Assembly (NCBI GenBank): GCA_019802505.1 | Contig: JAFMOC010000007.1 | Span: 2,198,501 to 2,262,500, forward strand | DNA from: Corydoras sp. C115 | Taxonomy: Eukaryota > Chordata > Actinopteri > Siluriformes > Callichthyidae | Direction: 5' to 3' | Length of the DNA stretch: 64,000 nucleotides | Part shown: positions 38,214 to 49,400 of the stretch, piece by piece | Position numbering within the stretch: the first letter of the stretch is position 1 | How the letters are laid out: the number at the start of each line of letters is the position of its first letter | The notes under the pieces: generated by a model | Told to the model about the DNA's origin: nothing | What the model saw: the letters and a program-made list of their open reading frames with translations, nothing else | Database searches by the model: none | Program-made: the position numbers and the translations under genes

Positions 38214-38792
38214 TGTAACTGCCTATATGAGCAGTTAAGATCATAATTGGTTTAAAGTTTTTTTTTTAAGTGAAATTGTGTAAAATTGTATAAAACAGAA
38301 TCTTCTGTTCTTTTAAGAACATTGACAACGTTAATTTCCATGGTTACACTGCTAATTACCACGGTTACCATGTTACAAAGGTTCCAAAGTTAGCATTAAG
38401 GGTTTATTCAGAAGCTGAAGAGCGGACAAGTCGCAACGTGAAACTATAGCTCTCTTTGATACATATGCAGCCAATGAGGTTTGTGTTCTGTTGGTATACC
38501 AATTATGTTTACGTAAAGTTTATTACCTTTTCTAGTATTAAGAATTGATATGTAATACGGTTCTAAATCAAGATGCAAATTCGTGTGGTTAAACCAGCAG
38601 AGAGTCATTCTTAAGTTTAAGAGTTTACAATGTAGAAATTGCTCATTGTATGTTTGTTTGTGTGATTTATGTTACAGCTTTTACGGTTAGGTGTAAGGTT
38701 ATGAACAAGTTTAAGGTACAAACTCAAGAATAAACCTAATCAGTATTGGCAAGAATATTTGTGCTGTCGACTTTAAATCGGAGGGAGCTAGA
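38214..38792 (+). repeat. BEL/Pao 5' LTR
   Basis: It matches the 3' LTR at 47,543-48,107. It is 14 bp longer, mainly through an extra T run at about 38,260 and an extra TTTG unit at about 38,656. The last bases read CTAGA where the other LTR has CTACA. No clear primer-binding match to a known tRNA was recognised just downstream. Confidence 0.93.
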
Positions 38793-38882
38793 GTAAGAAC
38801 TCACTGCTTCACTGTTTCGGGAAACAGCATAGTTCCAACAGTACAAGAGGCTAGTGGTTCATAGTAACCAGGCAGATAGAAG

Positions 38883-40923
38883 ATGGCAAATAGTCATAGC
38901 GAGTGTTCTGATGCGAATAGTGATCAGAGCCACATGCTCATAGAGTCAAGAGCTAGCATCAAGGATGATCCGCAGTCCCATGCTGACATGCATTCACAAG
39001 TGACTGACTGTCCAAAAGGTCCTGATTCAATTCCTGAACAAGAGCCACTAAGAGACCAAAGGAGAAGGTGAAAATAATTGAACGTCATTTCAGTGTGTGC
39101 TACAAGAAGTGGAAGGAAGTCATTTAGACAGTCAACCAAAATTTAGGTGGACAGTCTTGTTGAATGAAAATGTTACCAAGGTGAATGATGCCTCAAAAAA
39201 CTTGAATGCTATCTATGACGATCTAAGATGAATCAGTGTTCCTGATCAAGATACACATTGTGAAATCAACATCTGTCAAACAGTGACATAGAAGATTCAT
39301 CAAGCAACAAATGTTCAAGAGCATGGTCTTGAAGAGCCAAGGTCAACCATGAGCAGCATTCGCCTTTGCAGCAGCAAGAAGTCAACATATTCCCATCAAT
39401 CTTCTGCTAGCAAAAGGAATGCTGGGCCGAAGTTGCAGCCAATGAAGCCATCTTAAAAGTACTGCTAGAGCAAGAACATCATATAGAAGAATTGCAGAAG
39501 CTGGAAGCTGAAGCTGCCCAACTAAAGGCTAAACAGGAAGCTGAAGCTGCCCAGCTAAAGGCTGAACAGGCCAGGCTAAAGGCTAAACAGGAAGTTGAAG
39601 CTACCCAGCTAAAGGCTGAACAGGCCAAGCAAAAGGCTAAACAGGAAGCTGAAGCTTCTCAGCTAAAGGCTAAACAGGAAGCTGAAATTGTAGAGAGACA
39701 AAGAGCGCTAGAAGCCAAACGCAAAGAAATCGCACGTTTGGAGATGATTAAAGAACTGAAGGCTGCTAAGGCACGGCAGCAAGTATATGAACAAAGTGAA
39801 CGTTATTATCGAACATCTAAAAGGAGTCAACGTTCAGATGATGAAATAGATAAGCTGCTTCATCAAGCTGTTCCTCTGAAGGGTGGAAAGGAAATCAAAC
39901 AGGAACTGAGCCCACCACGTTGTTCTTTCCCACCACAAGCTGTTATAAATCCAGCTGAAGACAACACAGTACCCTTTGCTAAAGTACTTGCAGAATCGAT
40001 TAATGCTAATCACCTTCCCATCCCAGAACCAACAATATTCAGTGGTGATTCACTTCGGTATAAGGACTGGAAAGTGTCCTTTCAGACGCTTATTGACAGA
40101 AAGAACATACCAGATGAAGAAAAGGTATATTATCTACGAAAATATTTGGGTGGAAATGCAAAGAAGGCCACAGAGAGTTGCCTTCCTGCAGGGAACTGAT
40201 TCAGCCTATTTTGATGCATGGTGTATCCTGGAAGAACGTTAAGGCAGTTCATTCATCTTTGCCCAAGTTTACAGAGATGAGATCGAAGCATGGTCCAAAA
40301 TAAGTACCAAACATGGTCGAGAACTTCAAGAACTGGTTGACTTCCTTCGTAGTTGTGAATCTGCAATATCTCAAATTGAAGATCTTGACGTGCTTAACAA
40401 CTGCAGTGAGAACAGGAAGATACTTGCTAAACTTCCAGATTGCTTGATCTTAGGATGGAAACGGAAAGTCATAGAAATACAAGAACAGGGTCGAAAATTT
40501 CCAAGCTTCAGCCAGTTTGTCCAGTTTCTAACATGTGAAGCCAAAATTGTTTGTAACCCAATGACATCTTTCCATACACCAAATCCACGTGAAGGAGAGA
40601 AGATTAAGGGTATATGTAATAGAAGTCCAAGAGCAAATGCTTTAATAACGAATTCAGATGAGAATGCCAACATCAAAGACTGTGTCTTCTGTGAGAAGGC
40701 AGGACACAGTTTACCAGATTGCCTTAAGTTTATGAAGAAGACAATCACAAACAAAGAAAAAGGAGAGGAGAAAAGGTTGTGCTTTGGTTGCTTAAAATGG
40801 GGTCATCGTTCCAAGAACTGCGGCGAGAGGAATATCTGCAAGACATGCGAGAAAGTTCATCCAACTTGCCTTCATGATAATCGTACTAAAAAAGAACACA
40901 AGCAAGAAAGAGAACGCAAGTAG
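38883..40923 (+). pseudogene. BEL/Pao gag, broken
   Basis: The segments are, in order: an acidic start (38,883-39,071), a stretch with stops to about 39,490, and an alanine/glutamine/lysine-rich coiled coil (39,492-39,780) built from repeats such as EAAQLKAEQ. Next comes the BEL-type Gag core with the signature F.GD...Y..WK..F..LID.......E.K..YLR at about 40,038-40,140. A frameshift lies near 40,180 and a stop near 40,240. The C-terminal part (40,390-40,923) holds two zinc knuckles: CVFCEKAGHSLPDC, and CFGCLKWGHRSKNC of CX2CX4HX4C type. Gag would package element RNA; this copy cannot make it as one protein. Confidence 0.88.
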
Positions 40924-40958
40924 TAAAGGCTGATGGAGCAAAACACAAAGACAAGCCA

Positions 40959-41640
40959 ATGGATGAAAAGCCAGAACAACCACAAGATCAACCAAGTACA
41001 TCTACAATTACATGTGAAGCCATAGTACATAAAGTCATCCAGAGTGGCAGAGACACCCATACATCTACAATAATTCCGGTGTGGGTCTCTGCTGCGGCTG
41101 AGCCAAATCTTGAAGTTCTTGTGTACGCACTTCTGGATACACAGAGTGATATGACATTTATACTTGAGTAGACTGCAAGGGCACTCAAAGTAAGGAGTGA
41201 ACCAGTTCAGCTGAGTATTACCACGCTATCTTCAACAAATAGTGTTGTGTTCTGCAAGAAGCTGACTGGTTTACAAGTAAGAGCGTTCTATTCAGACGAG
41301 TTAATACCACTTCCTGTGACTTATTCCAGAGAAATTATACCGGCAAATAGAAATTATATTCCTACACCGGAGACAGCAAGGTTATGGACTCATCTGGAAC
41401 ATATTGCAGATTAGATTGCTCCTCAGAAAAGCTGTGAAGTTGGCCTGTTAATAGGCTGCAACTGTCATCAGGCTTTACTACCAAAATGAGTAGTGTCTGG
41501 TGAAAGAAACCAACCCTTTGCACAGCAAACGGATCAGGGATGAAGTGTGGTAGGCTGTGGTAATCCATGTCTCAACTATGGAGATGGTATGGGAGTAAGC
41601 CACCAAGTGATAGTGAAGAAAATGGTACCAGATCTACAGT
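40959..41640 (+). pseudogene. BEL/Pao aspartic protease region, broken
   Basis: VLVYALLDTQSDMTFI contains the catalytic DT dyad position. Retropepsins usually have DTG or DSG followed by A/S; here it is DTQSD, a spacing also tolerated in BEL-type proteases. A stop follows immediately at 41,171. Downstream residues such as LPVTYSREIIPANRNYIP continue the family pattern in the same frame, with more stops. Confidence 0.75.
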
Positions 41641-41649
41641 CTTCCTCAG

Positions 41650-42717
41650 ATCTTACAAGTGAAGTGTAATATGTCTACAGAACACAGATCAAGGAAGTCA
41701 TCACTCCTGTAGATGTCATCAAGGCTCTGGAATTTGATTTTGTTGAAAGAGCTTCTGAAGCTAATCGTGTTTCTCAAGAAGATCGCAGATTTCTAAAGAA
41801 GTTGAAAGAAGGCATTGCACTCAATAGTGAGGGCCATTATGAAATGCCGCTGCCATTCAAGGAAGACAGAATACCTAATAATAAGGTGTGTGCTATCCAC
41901 TGTCTTAAGTGTCTTGAAAGAAAGCTAAAGATAAATGAGCAGTACAAGAAAGACTACAAGGCCTTCATGAATGATATCGTAATTCGTGGAGACGCAGAAA
42001 AGGTCCCAAAGGAAGATATCCAAAAAACTCCAGTGTGGTACATACATGGAGTCTATCATCCAAAGAAGCCGGGAAAAATACATGTCGTCTTTGACTGTTC
42101 TGCCAAGTTCCAAGGAACCTCTCTTAATGATCATCTTTTAACCGGTCCAGATCTAACGAATGCCTTGGTGGGAGTTTTGTTTCGCTTCCGAAGAGGTCCG
42201 ATTGCAATCATTTGTGACATGAAGACAGAAGACCAAGATTATCTTCGATTCCTTTGGTGGAAGAATGGAAATCTTGAAGTTCAACCTTCCACCTATCGAA
42301 CGAAGGTCCATTTGTTTGGTGCAGCCTCATCACCTGGGTGTGCCAACTATGGACTCAAGTATATCGCTGCGGAAGGACGGGGACGCTTTAGTGATGATGC
42401 CATCAAGTTCATACAGCGGAATTTACGTTGATGATGGCCAGTTAAGCATGACATCTACAAGTCCAGCAATCCAACTGCTGAAAGTAGCCAGAGAACTTTC
42501 AGAGAGCACAGGCAACCTACGACTTCACAAGTTTGTTTCTAATAGTAGGGAAGTCCTTGAACCCATTCCCAAGAAAGAATGTGCTGAAGCTGCTACAACC
42601 AAGGATATGGCATTAGAAGAATCGCAAATAGAAAGAGCTCTTGGAGTGCAGTGGTGCTTGACTTCTGATGAATTCCAGTTTAGAGTGGTTATTAGGGAGA
42701 AAACACTTACCCGGTGA
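41650..42717 (+). pseudogene. BEL/Pao reverse transcriptase, broken
   Basis: Recognisable BEL motifs run in order. WYIHGVYHPKKPGKIHVVFD, SLNDHLLTGPDLTNALVGVL and the palm aspartate in AIICDM come first. LRFLWW follows with part of the usual segment between it and CDM missing (about 10 residues deleted). VHLFGAASSPGCANYGLKYI comes next. The catalytic YVDD box (SGIYVDDGQLSM) is present but in a different frame, reached by a shift near 42,390. A stop at about 42,718 separates the thumb region. The polymerase core is recognisable but not functional as read. Confidence 0.9.
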
Positions 42718-42720
42718 GGA

Positions 42721-43825
42721 GTGTTAGCTACAGTTGCTTCAGTCTACGATCCTCTTGGATTCGTGGCACCCTTTATTTTAGTCGGAAAGCAAATCCTGCA
42801 GCAAATGTGTTGTAACAAGCTTAGCTCGGACCATGCTTTACCCGATGATTTGCGACCTCACTGGGAACGCTGGCTTCAAGATCTATCGAACTTGGCTTAT
42901 GTTATCATTTCTCTGATGCTAGCGTGTTTGGGTATGGTGCATGCTCATATCTCAGAGCAATTAGTAAATCTGGTGAAGTACACTGTTCCTTAGTAATGGG
43001 GAAAGCAAGAGTCACCCCTATCAAGGTTACTACTATACCAAGACTGGAGCTGTCTGCAGCAGTGGTAGCCGTTCGAATCAGTGATATGCTTAAGAGAGAG
43101 CTGGAAACAGACTATCTACAAGAATTATTCTGGACTGACTTTATGGTGGTTCTTTATTAATAACGAAGTATATATATAGGTATATTAATAACGAAGCCAG
43201 AAGATTTCATGTTTTTGTAGCAAATGGGGTGGAACGCATCAAGCAGAGTACAGAATCCATGCAATGGAAGTATGTGGCCTTCAATGAAAATCCAGCAGAC
43301 CATGCGTCAAGAGGCCTTACAGTACAGCAGCTCATTTCCTCTCATTGGTTTACTGGTCCAAGGCTTCTGTGGCAGAAGAAGCTACCAAGTGCAAGGATCA
43401 AATTTGAAGATATTTCAAACGATGATCCAGAGCTCAAAATTGCTCTGGTCCATGATGTTCAGACAAAGGAAACAAAGGAAGCAAGGTCAATGTTGGATCG
43501 CTTGCATAGATTTTCTGACTGGTCTAGACTGGTAAAGGCTATTGCCAGTCTCAAGCGCTATGTGAGAAAATTCAAAGGTCTTAAGCCGACATCCTATGAA
43601 GGCACCAGTCTAGAGAAAAGAAGAGAAGCAGTGTTGACTATTATCAAGATGGTTCAAGAAGCCTCCTTTCCAAAGGAGATACAATGTCTTCGGGAATACA
43701 AGGAGACACAAGTGAAGAGTAAGGATAACAAACTACATAAATTAACTCCATTTCTTGATGATCAAGGTATTCTGAGAATAGGCGGTCGCTTAAGTCTCTA
43801 CATCCATATATCAAACACCCAGTGA
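42721..43825 (+). pseudogene. BEL/Pao thumb, RNase H and linker, broken
   Basis: It starts with the thumb signature ATVASVYDPLGFVAPFILVG. RNase H-like pieces follow in another frame: TTIPRLELSAAVVAVRISDM and FWTDFMVVL (aspartate position kept). After a stop at 43,160 and a short TA-containing insertion, the frame at 43,229 gives MQWKYVAFNENPADHASRGL, the BEL linker before integrase. It ends with LDDQGILRIGGRL (integrase N-terminal start) before being lost at 43,825. At least two frame changes are needed to follow it. Confidence 0.85.
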
Positions 43826-44233
43826 TTCTTCCAAAGGACGGTCATGTTGTCAGCATAAATTATCAAGCATTTGCATGAAAGGGTGTTTCATCAGGGACAT
43901 GGTATAACTACGAATGCACTCCGATCCAATGGTATATGGAAACTAGGGTGCAGTAAAGTAGTATCGTCCCATATCTAGAAGTGCATTCGTTGCAGGAAAT
44001 ACAGAAGAAGTCCAGAACTACAAAGGATGGTGGACCTTCCACAAGATAGAATGGAAACCTCTCCTCCATTTACCTATTGCGGGATGAATTGTTTTGTACC
44101 ATTTTACATCAAAGAAAAAAGATTGGAGTTAAAGCGTTATGGGTTGTTATTCACCTGAATGTGTTCCAGAGCAATACACATTGAGATGCTCGATGACCTG
44201 TCTACAGATGCCTTCATCAATGCTCTGCGTTCG
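43826..44233 (+). pseudogene. BEL/Pao integrase, first part
   Basis: Translation shows zinc-binding-domain and catalytic-core text in more than one frame: LHERVFHQGHG, then PFTYCGMNCFVPFYIKE. The residue usually aspartate in CGMD.FGPF is asparagine here, so the first catalytic residue of the DDE triad is gone. AIHIEMLDDLSTDAFINALR ends the piece, directly at the target site of the nested element. Confidence 0.82.
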
Positions 44234-44603
44234 TGTAACGGGTGCCTAGGGCACCCGTTCCTCGGCCGTTGTGTGTGGGTGTTTTTGGTTTCTGTGTTTA
44301 TGTTCCTGTGTTTTGTTAATTAGCTGTCTCGTGTGAGTATTTTGGGGTTAATTAGCGTCACGGGTTCATTGGGTGGTTTTATGCACGTGGTGGGTATTTA
44401 GTTCCAGGGTTTTATGTCTTCCGTGCGCGTCTTGGTGTTCTATGTCACGTAGTCATTGTCGTACCTCTTATTTTGTGGTGTACTGCACCTTTAAATAAAA
44501 CCGTTTCTGTTACCTGCGTGCCTGGCTCCCTTCAGCGCGTGTTTACGGCGGCTTTGCGCTCGTATGCGCACGCCGCTTCTGCCCGAGGTAGACTATCGTG
44601 ACA
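44234..44603 (+). repeat. Copy 1, 5' LTR
   Basis: TGTAAC...GTGACA. An inverted repeat (ACGGGTGCC, TAG, GGCACCCGT) starts 4 bp from the end. An AATAAA polyadenylation signal lies at 44,494-44,499. The sequence just after it (GTAAGACGCGCCAACG) is the place for a primer-binding site, but I could not match it to a tRNA. Confidence 0.92.
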
Positions 44604-44725
44604 GTAAGACGCGCCAACGTTTTGGGAGTCCAGAGCCCAGGTAGGCTATTTTTAAATTTTTCTTTGGGGGGGCCGTATAGCCTCGTACTCGCGGCGCGCT
44701 CCGCCGTTTCCGCGAGTGCGTTGTT

Positions 44726-46343
44726 ATGCGGAGCCCGCCCTCCCGGAGCCGGGGGAACGGCTCAAACAGCGTCATGGCGGAGTGGAGCGACTCCGATGAG
44801 GAATGGATGTGGAGGGTTGGTTTTGAGGCGCTCTGCGCAGAGGAAAATCTGGACATTGTCCAGATTTCCGATGACGAGGCGGGCGAACCTTACCTGTATG
44901 GGCACATTCTGCCCGTACACACCCTCCGCAACACTGAGGAGTTCTGGACGGAGGGTCCAGTCCGGTTTGTTAAACCCCCGGTGGCGAGACACAGACGCAG
45001 AGCGCGGCGACGGCGTGGGGTGAAGCCGCAGCGGGCGCACAGCGCAGCCGCGGAGCGCGAAGCGTGGACTGTGGGGCAGTCACGTGACGCGACCGCGCCG
45101 GTCCGTGCCGCGTCTGGGTCGCGCTGCGAGGGGGCGGTACCGGAGCAGCCGCCTGAATGTGTTGTGTCCCCCTTCCTCCTATGTGTTGTGCCCCCCGTCC
45201 TCCTATGTGTCGTCTGACCAGTCTGTCGTCCCCATGTCCGACATGTTTGTCTCATTGTGTTTGGGCGTTGCGGTGGGGGTTTATGTGTTTTGTGTTCAGG
45301 ATGGAGAGCCCGAGGTGCCGGCCGAGGTCATGCCAGCGCGCGTGCCCGCCGAGGTTCTGCCTGCGTGCGTGCCCGCCGAGGTCCGCCCAGCGCGCGTGCC
45401 CGCCGAGGTCCGCCCAGCGCACGTGCCGGCCAAGGTCCGCCCAGCGTGCGTGCCCGCCGAGGTCCGCCCAGCGTGTGTGCCCGCCGAGGTCCGTCCTGCC
45501 TGCGTGCCCGCCGAGGTCCAGCCAGCGTGCGTGCCCGCCGAGGTCCAGCCAGCGCGCGCGCCCATCCCGCAGCCCAGGGGCATCACGCCGCCCATCCCGC
45601 GGCCCAGGGGCGGCACGCCGCCCATCCCGCGGCCCAGGGGCGGCACGCCGCCCATCCCGCGGCCCAGGGGTCCGAGCGCCGTCCAGCCTGAGGTCGAGGG
45701 TCCGCGCGCCGTCCAGCCTGCCGTCAGGGGGCGTCCGCCTCGCCACGCCGCACGCCCCGCCGCCAGGGGGCGTCCGCCTCGCCACGCCACACGCCCCGCC
45801 GCCAGGGGGCGTCCGCCTCGCCACGCCGCCAGGGGGCGTCCGCCTCGCCACGCCGCTCGCCCCGCCGCCAGGGGGCACCCGCCTCGCCACGCCACCAGGG
45901 GGCGCCCGCCTCGCCACGCCGCCAGGGGGCGTCCACCTCGCCACGCCGCCAGGGGGCGTCCTCCGGACCACGCCGCCCGTGGGCGTCCACCTGACCCTGC
46001 AGCAAGAGGGCGGGGCCCATTCCTCGCCCAACGTGGGCGGCCACCGGACCACGCAGTAAGAGGGCGTGGCCCAGTCCTGATCCGCCACGGGCGGCCACCT
46101 GACCTCGCAGCCGGAGGCCGTCCGCAGCTCCGCGTCCGTAGAAGGCGCCTTCCACACCGCGCCCGCAGAGGGCGTCCACCCCGACACAGGACCCATGGAC
46201 GTGTCACACGCCTCCCCCGCAGAGGGCGTCCACCGGAGGGCGCCTATCGAGCCCGACTCAGGAGGGGCGGACGACCCTTCCCACCCCCCCAGGACTGTTT
46301 TTTGGGGTTGTCTTGGTCGCGTCCCCGCGTTACGCGACCGTAA
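44726..46343 (+). pseudogene. Copy 1 repeat-protein gene, frameshifted
   Basis: The first 140 or so residues nearly match copy 2 (EWSDSDEEWMWRVGFEALCA). Around 45,155-45,165 about 8 bp present in copy 2 are missing, so the frame shifts and the N-terminal part ends at 45,217. The rest of the protein continues in another frame to a stop at 46,343, which overlaps the polypurine tract as in copy 2. The hydrophobic segment SLCLGVAVGVYVFCV is kept. Repeat blocks are about 9 VPAEV units, 4 PIPxPRG units, 2 QPEV-like units and about a dozen RGRPP-type units. Apart from the frameshift the coding sequence looks intact. It is unknown whether the element needs it. Confidence 0.75.
45318..45960 (+). repeat. 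Coding minisatellite arrays in copy 1
   Basis: The 27-bp units (GTGCCCGCCGAGGTCCGCCC core) run at about 45,320-45,560, then 30-bp units (CCCATCCCGCGGCCCAGGGG core) to about 45,690. GCCAGGGGGCGTCCGCCTCG-type units continue to about 45,960. Unit sizes are multiples of three, so copy-number change keeps the frame. Confidence 0.9.
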
Positions 46344-46355
46344 GGGCGGGGGTAG

Positions 46356-46725
46356 TGTAACGAGTGCCTAGGGCACCCGTTCCTCGGCCGTTGTGTGTGG
46401 GTGTTTTTGGTTTCTGTGTTTATGTTCCTGTGTTTTGTTAATTAGCTGTCTCGTGTGAGTATTTTGGGGTTAATTAGCGCCACGGGTTCATTGGGTGGTT
46501 TTATGCACGTGGTGGGTATTTAGTTCCGGGGTTTTATGTCTTCCGTGCGCATCTTGGTGTTCTATGTCACGTAGTCATTGTCGTACCTCTTATTTTGTGG
46601 TGTACTGCACCTTTAAATAAAACCGTTTCTGTTACCTGCGTGCCTGGCTCCCTTCAGCGCGTGTTTACGGCGGCTTTGCGCTCGTATGCGCACGCCGCTT
46701 CTGCCCGAGGTAGACTATCGTGACA
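46356..46725 (+). repeat. Copy 1, 3' LTR
   Basis: It matches the 5' LTR except for about four substitutions. One of these (ACGAGTGCC) breaks the terminal inverted repeat. AATAAA lies at 46,616-46,621. Confidence 0.92.
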
Positions 46726-46730
46726 GTTCG

Positions 46731-47414
46731 TTTATTGCTATTCGTGGAACGGTACGTCAAATAAGATGTGATCAAGGGACAAACTTTTTCGGAGGTAAAT
46801 ACGAGTTTGGTGAAGCCCTAAAAGAGATGGATCAGAAAGAGCTTAAAAAACATGGATGTGAATTCTTGGAACAGTCAACTAAACTACTTGATTGCTCTTC
46901 CTTGCGAACATTTCTGTATGAAGTCCTGGCAATTGTTAATAGTAGACCTCTTACTACAGAGTGTCTCTATGATGCATCCGGTCCGGAGCCCCTCACGCCA
47001 AATCACATTTTAACAATGAAGTCGACGATTCTTGCTCCACCTCCTGGGAAATTCGTCAAAGAAGATCTTTATCTTCGTAAGAGATGGCATCGTATTCAAT
47101 TTTTAGCCAATCTCTTCTGGAGTCGGTGGAAGAAAGAGTATCTCCTGAACCTTCAACCAAGACAGAAGTGGATCAAGGATCGCAGAGATGCAAAGGTTAA
47201 CGATATCGTCCTTCTGCAAGAAGATGCTACATCTCGTAACCAGTGGATATTGGCAAGGGTCGTTGAAGTGTATCAAGGAAGAGATGGTAGAGTGAGAAAG
47301 GTGAAGTTGTGCATCAGTGATTCCAACCTGGATAAGAAGGGAAGGCGTGTCTCCAAACCAATTTATCTGGAGAGGCCTATGCATAAGACAGTGACATTAC
47401 TAGAAGCTGAGTGA
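46731..47414 (+). pseudogene. BEL/Pao integrase second part and C-terminal DUF5641-like region
   Basis: After the nested element the frame resumes with FIAIRGTVRQIRCDQGTNFF, which contains the second catalytic aspartate (CDQGTN). The text then jumps from KKHGCEF to LLDCSSLRTFLYEVLAIVNS. The BEL segment normally lying between, with the catalytic glutamate (N-P-P...GGVWER pattern), is deleted. The C-terminal part is well kept: PLTPNHILTMKS, WKKEYLLNLQPRQKW, VNDIVLLQEDATSRNQW and RPMHKTVTLLEAE at the end. This segment is open for about 230 codons. It is the best preserved part of the element, yet it cannot form a working integrase. Confidence 0.88.
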
Positions 47415-47542
47415 AGACCATCATCTTCATCTTTACTTTACAGTTGTAAATTCATGTAAATTCATGACCAAGCTAGTATTGTGTAAATTTCTGCTTGGTA
47501 TAATTTCATTTCATGATTTAAAATCATAGATTTTGGTGGGAG

Positions 47543-48107
47543 TGTAACTGCCTATATGAGCAGTTAAGATCATAATTGGTTTAAAGTTTGTGAAATTGTG
47601 TAAAATTGTATAAAACAGAATCTTCTGTTCTTTTAAGAACATTGACAATGTTAATTTCCATGGTTATACTGCTAATTCCCACAGTTACCACGTTACAAAG
47701 GTTCCAAAGTTAGCATTAAGGGTTATTCAGAAGCTGAAGAGCGGACAAGTCGCAAAGTGAAACTATAGCTCTCTTTAATACTTATGCAGCCAATGAGGTT
47801 TGTGTTCTGTTGGTACATCAATTATGTTTACGTAAAGTTTATTACCTTTTCTAGTATTAAGAATTTATATGTAATACGGTTCTAAATCAAGATGCAAATT
47901 CATGTGGTTAAACCAGCAGAGAGTCATTCTTAAGATTAAGAGTTAACAATGTAGAAATTGCTCATTGTATGTTTGTGTGATTTATGTCACAGTTCTTACG
48001 GTTGGGTGTAAGGTCATTTACAAGGTTAAGGTACAAACTCAAGAATAAACCTAATCAGTATTGGCAAGAATATTTGTGCTGTCGACTTTAAATCGGAGGG
48101 AGCTACA
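47543..48107 (+). repeat. BEL/Pao 3' LTR
   Basis: It starts TGTAACTGCC after the purine-rich GGTGGGAG and ends GGAGCTACA next to CTAGT. It is 565 bp against 579 bp for the 5' LTR. Confidence 0.94.
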
Positions 48108-48112
48108 CTAGT

Positions 48113-49182
48113 AGTAGATAAAATTGGTGAATCTGAAATAATGAATTGAATGTGAGTTGTGCTGTATCTTTAAGTCATAGCTCATTAATGTTGTTTTCCA
48201 TGTTATTTTTTTTTACTTACGCTTTTTTGTACAAATGTATTTATTTGTTTTCATAGTTAGATGAAATTACCACAAAATAAAACCACTTTTGTTTGTTTAT
48301 TTTTATGATCGTTATTATTCATAATACTCATATCTATGTTTTACTGTTTTAGTGTATTACTGCTGTGTATTTACAGTTTAAATTTCTAGGTTACATTCAG
48401 ATTTTTTTAACATTAGTTATTTGAATGTTAAACACAGTGTTAAATTTAAATTTAAAAGTTGAAAATATATATGTCCAGAGCCCCGAGGTAGAATGCTTGA
48501 GAAAGGAGGAAGTAGGCAAGGTTCTTCACATGGAACAGAAGGAGGTAAAGAATCCTCAAACAAATAATCATGCAGAAACACTTGAGTCACAGGCAGCTCA
48601 TGAACGTGCTGGGGTTACTCAAGGCAGAAGCAGTCTTGCCTCCCAGCAGAAATACTCTATAGAAAGAAAGCAGGAACATCTTGAAGAGCCAGCAGGAACA
48701 CTGTGACATGGCAGGACACAGGATTTATCAATCAGATGAACGGATTTTTTTAACAGATTGCATTTAATCACCTTCATATGGTTTGGCTACTGTAACTGCC
48801 ATTACACCATGTTCTATCCACTGTTGTGATCACTCTCCCCGCTGCATATCCAGCATATAAAGGCTGCACATTCATAATTAGCAGAACCTCTGGAAGCTAT
48901 ATGAATTACCTCTAATTAACGCATCACTGCCCTACAAATTTAGGGCTCAAACAGATTTATACAATGATTGAACACAGGTAGTAACTGTCCTAAGAATCAT
49001 TCGAAACCAAGCTGATGCTCATAATTGTCTTTTTAAATTTACATGCTGACGCAAGTTAGGGATGCTGGGACAAAATAAGACTATTTGCCCAATTATGCCC
49101 AAGTATAATCAAGGAGCTGAGAAATATTATCAAAGAAGAATAAACAAAAAAAGGGATCAACAATTAAATAAAACAGAGTGGA
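48113..49182. other. Unassigned sequence containing a duplicated non-coding segment
   Basis: The AT-rich left part has nothing recognised. The open stretch at 48,425-48,706 (glutamine/glutamate-rich) has no domain. At 48,841-48,925 a segment with CAGCATATAAAGGCTGCACA and GAATTACCTCTAATTAACGC resembles 52,141-52,217. Confidence 0.45.
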
Positions 49183-49400
49183 TGTCAGGCATGTGACCGC
49201 TGTAGCAAAAAATAAGCGCCGTAGCGCAGACAGAATCCAGGAGGCACAGGTAAGAGAGTCGGTATTTAATGATTCACTTGAATCGAAACAGAATGACACA
49301 GGGAATCGGACAATGCGTGACTCAAAACAATGCCAGTCTGAAGACAGAATGGAAAACGGAAGAATATAAACAAACCAGACCATGTGATAAAAAGCTTTGT
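49183..49400 (-). mobile_element. Partial LTR, 3' half
   Basis: On the minus strand the text runs ATTAAATACCGACTCTCTTA, CCTGTGCCTCCTGGATTCTG and ends CACATGCCTGACA at 49,183. This looks like the R-U5 end of a fish Ty3-like LTR. The 5' half was not recognised and no internal sequence is adjacent. Confidence 0.4.

Larger units (their letters stand above)
44229..46730 (+). mobile_element. Non-autonomous LTR element, copy 1 (nested in BEL integrase)
   Basis: The 370-bp LTRs at 44,234-44,603 and 46,356-46,725 begin TGTAACG and end GTGACA. The element is flanked by GTTCG on both sides (44,229-44,233 and 46,726-46,730). A polypurine tract (AAGGGCGGGGGTAG) precedes the 3' LTR. The interior is GC-rich, about 1.75 kb, with no recognisable gag, protease, polymerase or integrase, but a long repetitive coding frame similar to copy 2. 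The LTRs differ at about 4 of 370 positions by eye. Removing the insertion and one GTTCG restores codon continuity in the surrounding integrase, so it inserted after the BEL element. Confidence 0.93.
38209..48112 (+). mobile_element. BEL/Pao LTR retrotransposon, decayed, with a nested insertion
   Basis: Both LTRs begin TGTAACTGCC; the 3' LTR ends TACA, while the 5' LTR ends TAGA. The element is flanked by CTAGT on each side (38,209-38,213 and 48,108-48,112), the 5-bp duplication expected of LTR element integration. A purine-rich GGTGGGAG precedes the 3' LTR. The interior has the BEL/Pao domain order: coiled-coil Gag with DUF1759-like region and zinc knuckles, protease, reverse transcriptase, RNase H, integrase and a C-terminal DUF5641-like region. 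All are on the plus strand but broken by stops, frameshifts and deletions. A 2.49-kb LTR element splits the integrase. The two LTRs differ at roughly 4 percent of positions plus small indels, counted by eye. Confidence 0.95.

Noticed and set aside
44640..44700. Possible splice donor (CCCAGGTAGGCT) and nearby acceptor-like TATAG in the leader of the small LTR element
   Set aside because: The implied intron would be about 40 bases, too short to be credible, and no other acceptor is clear.
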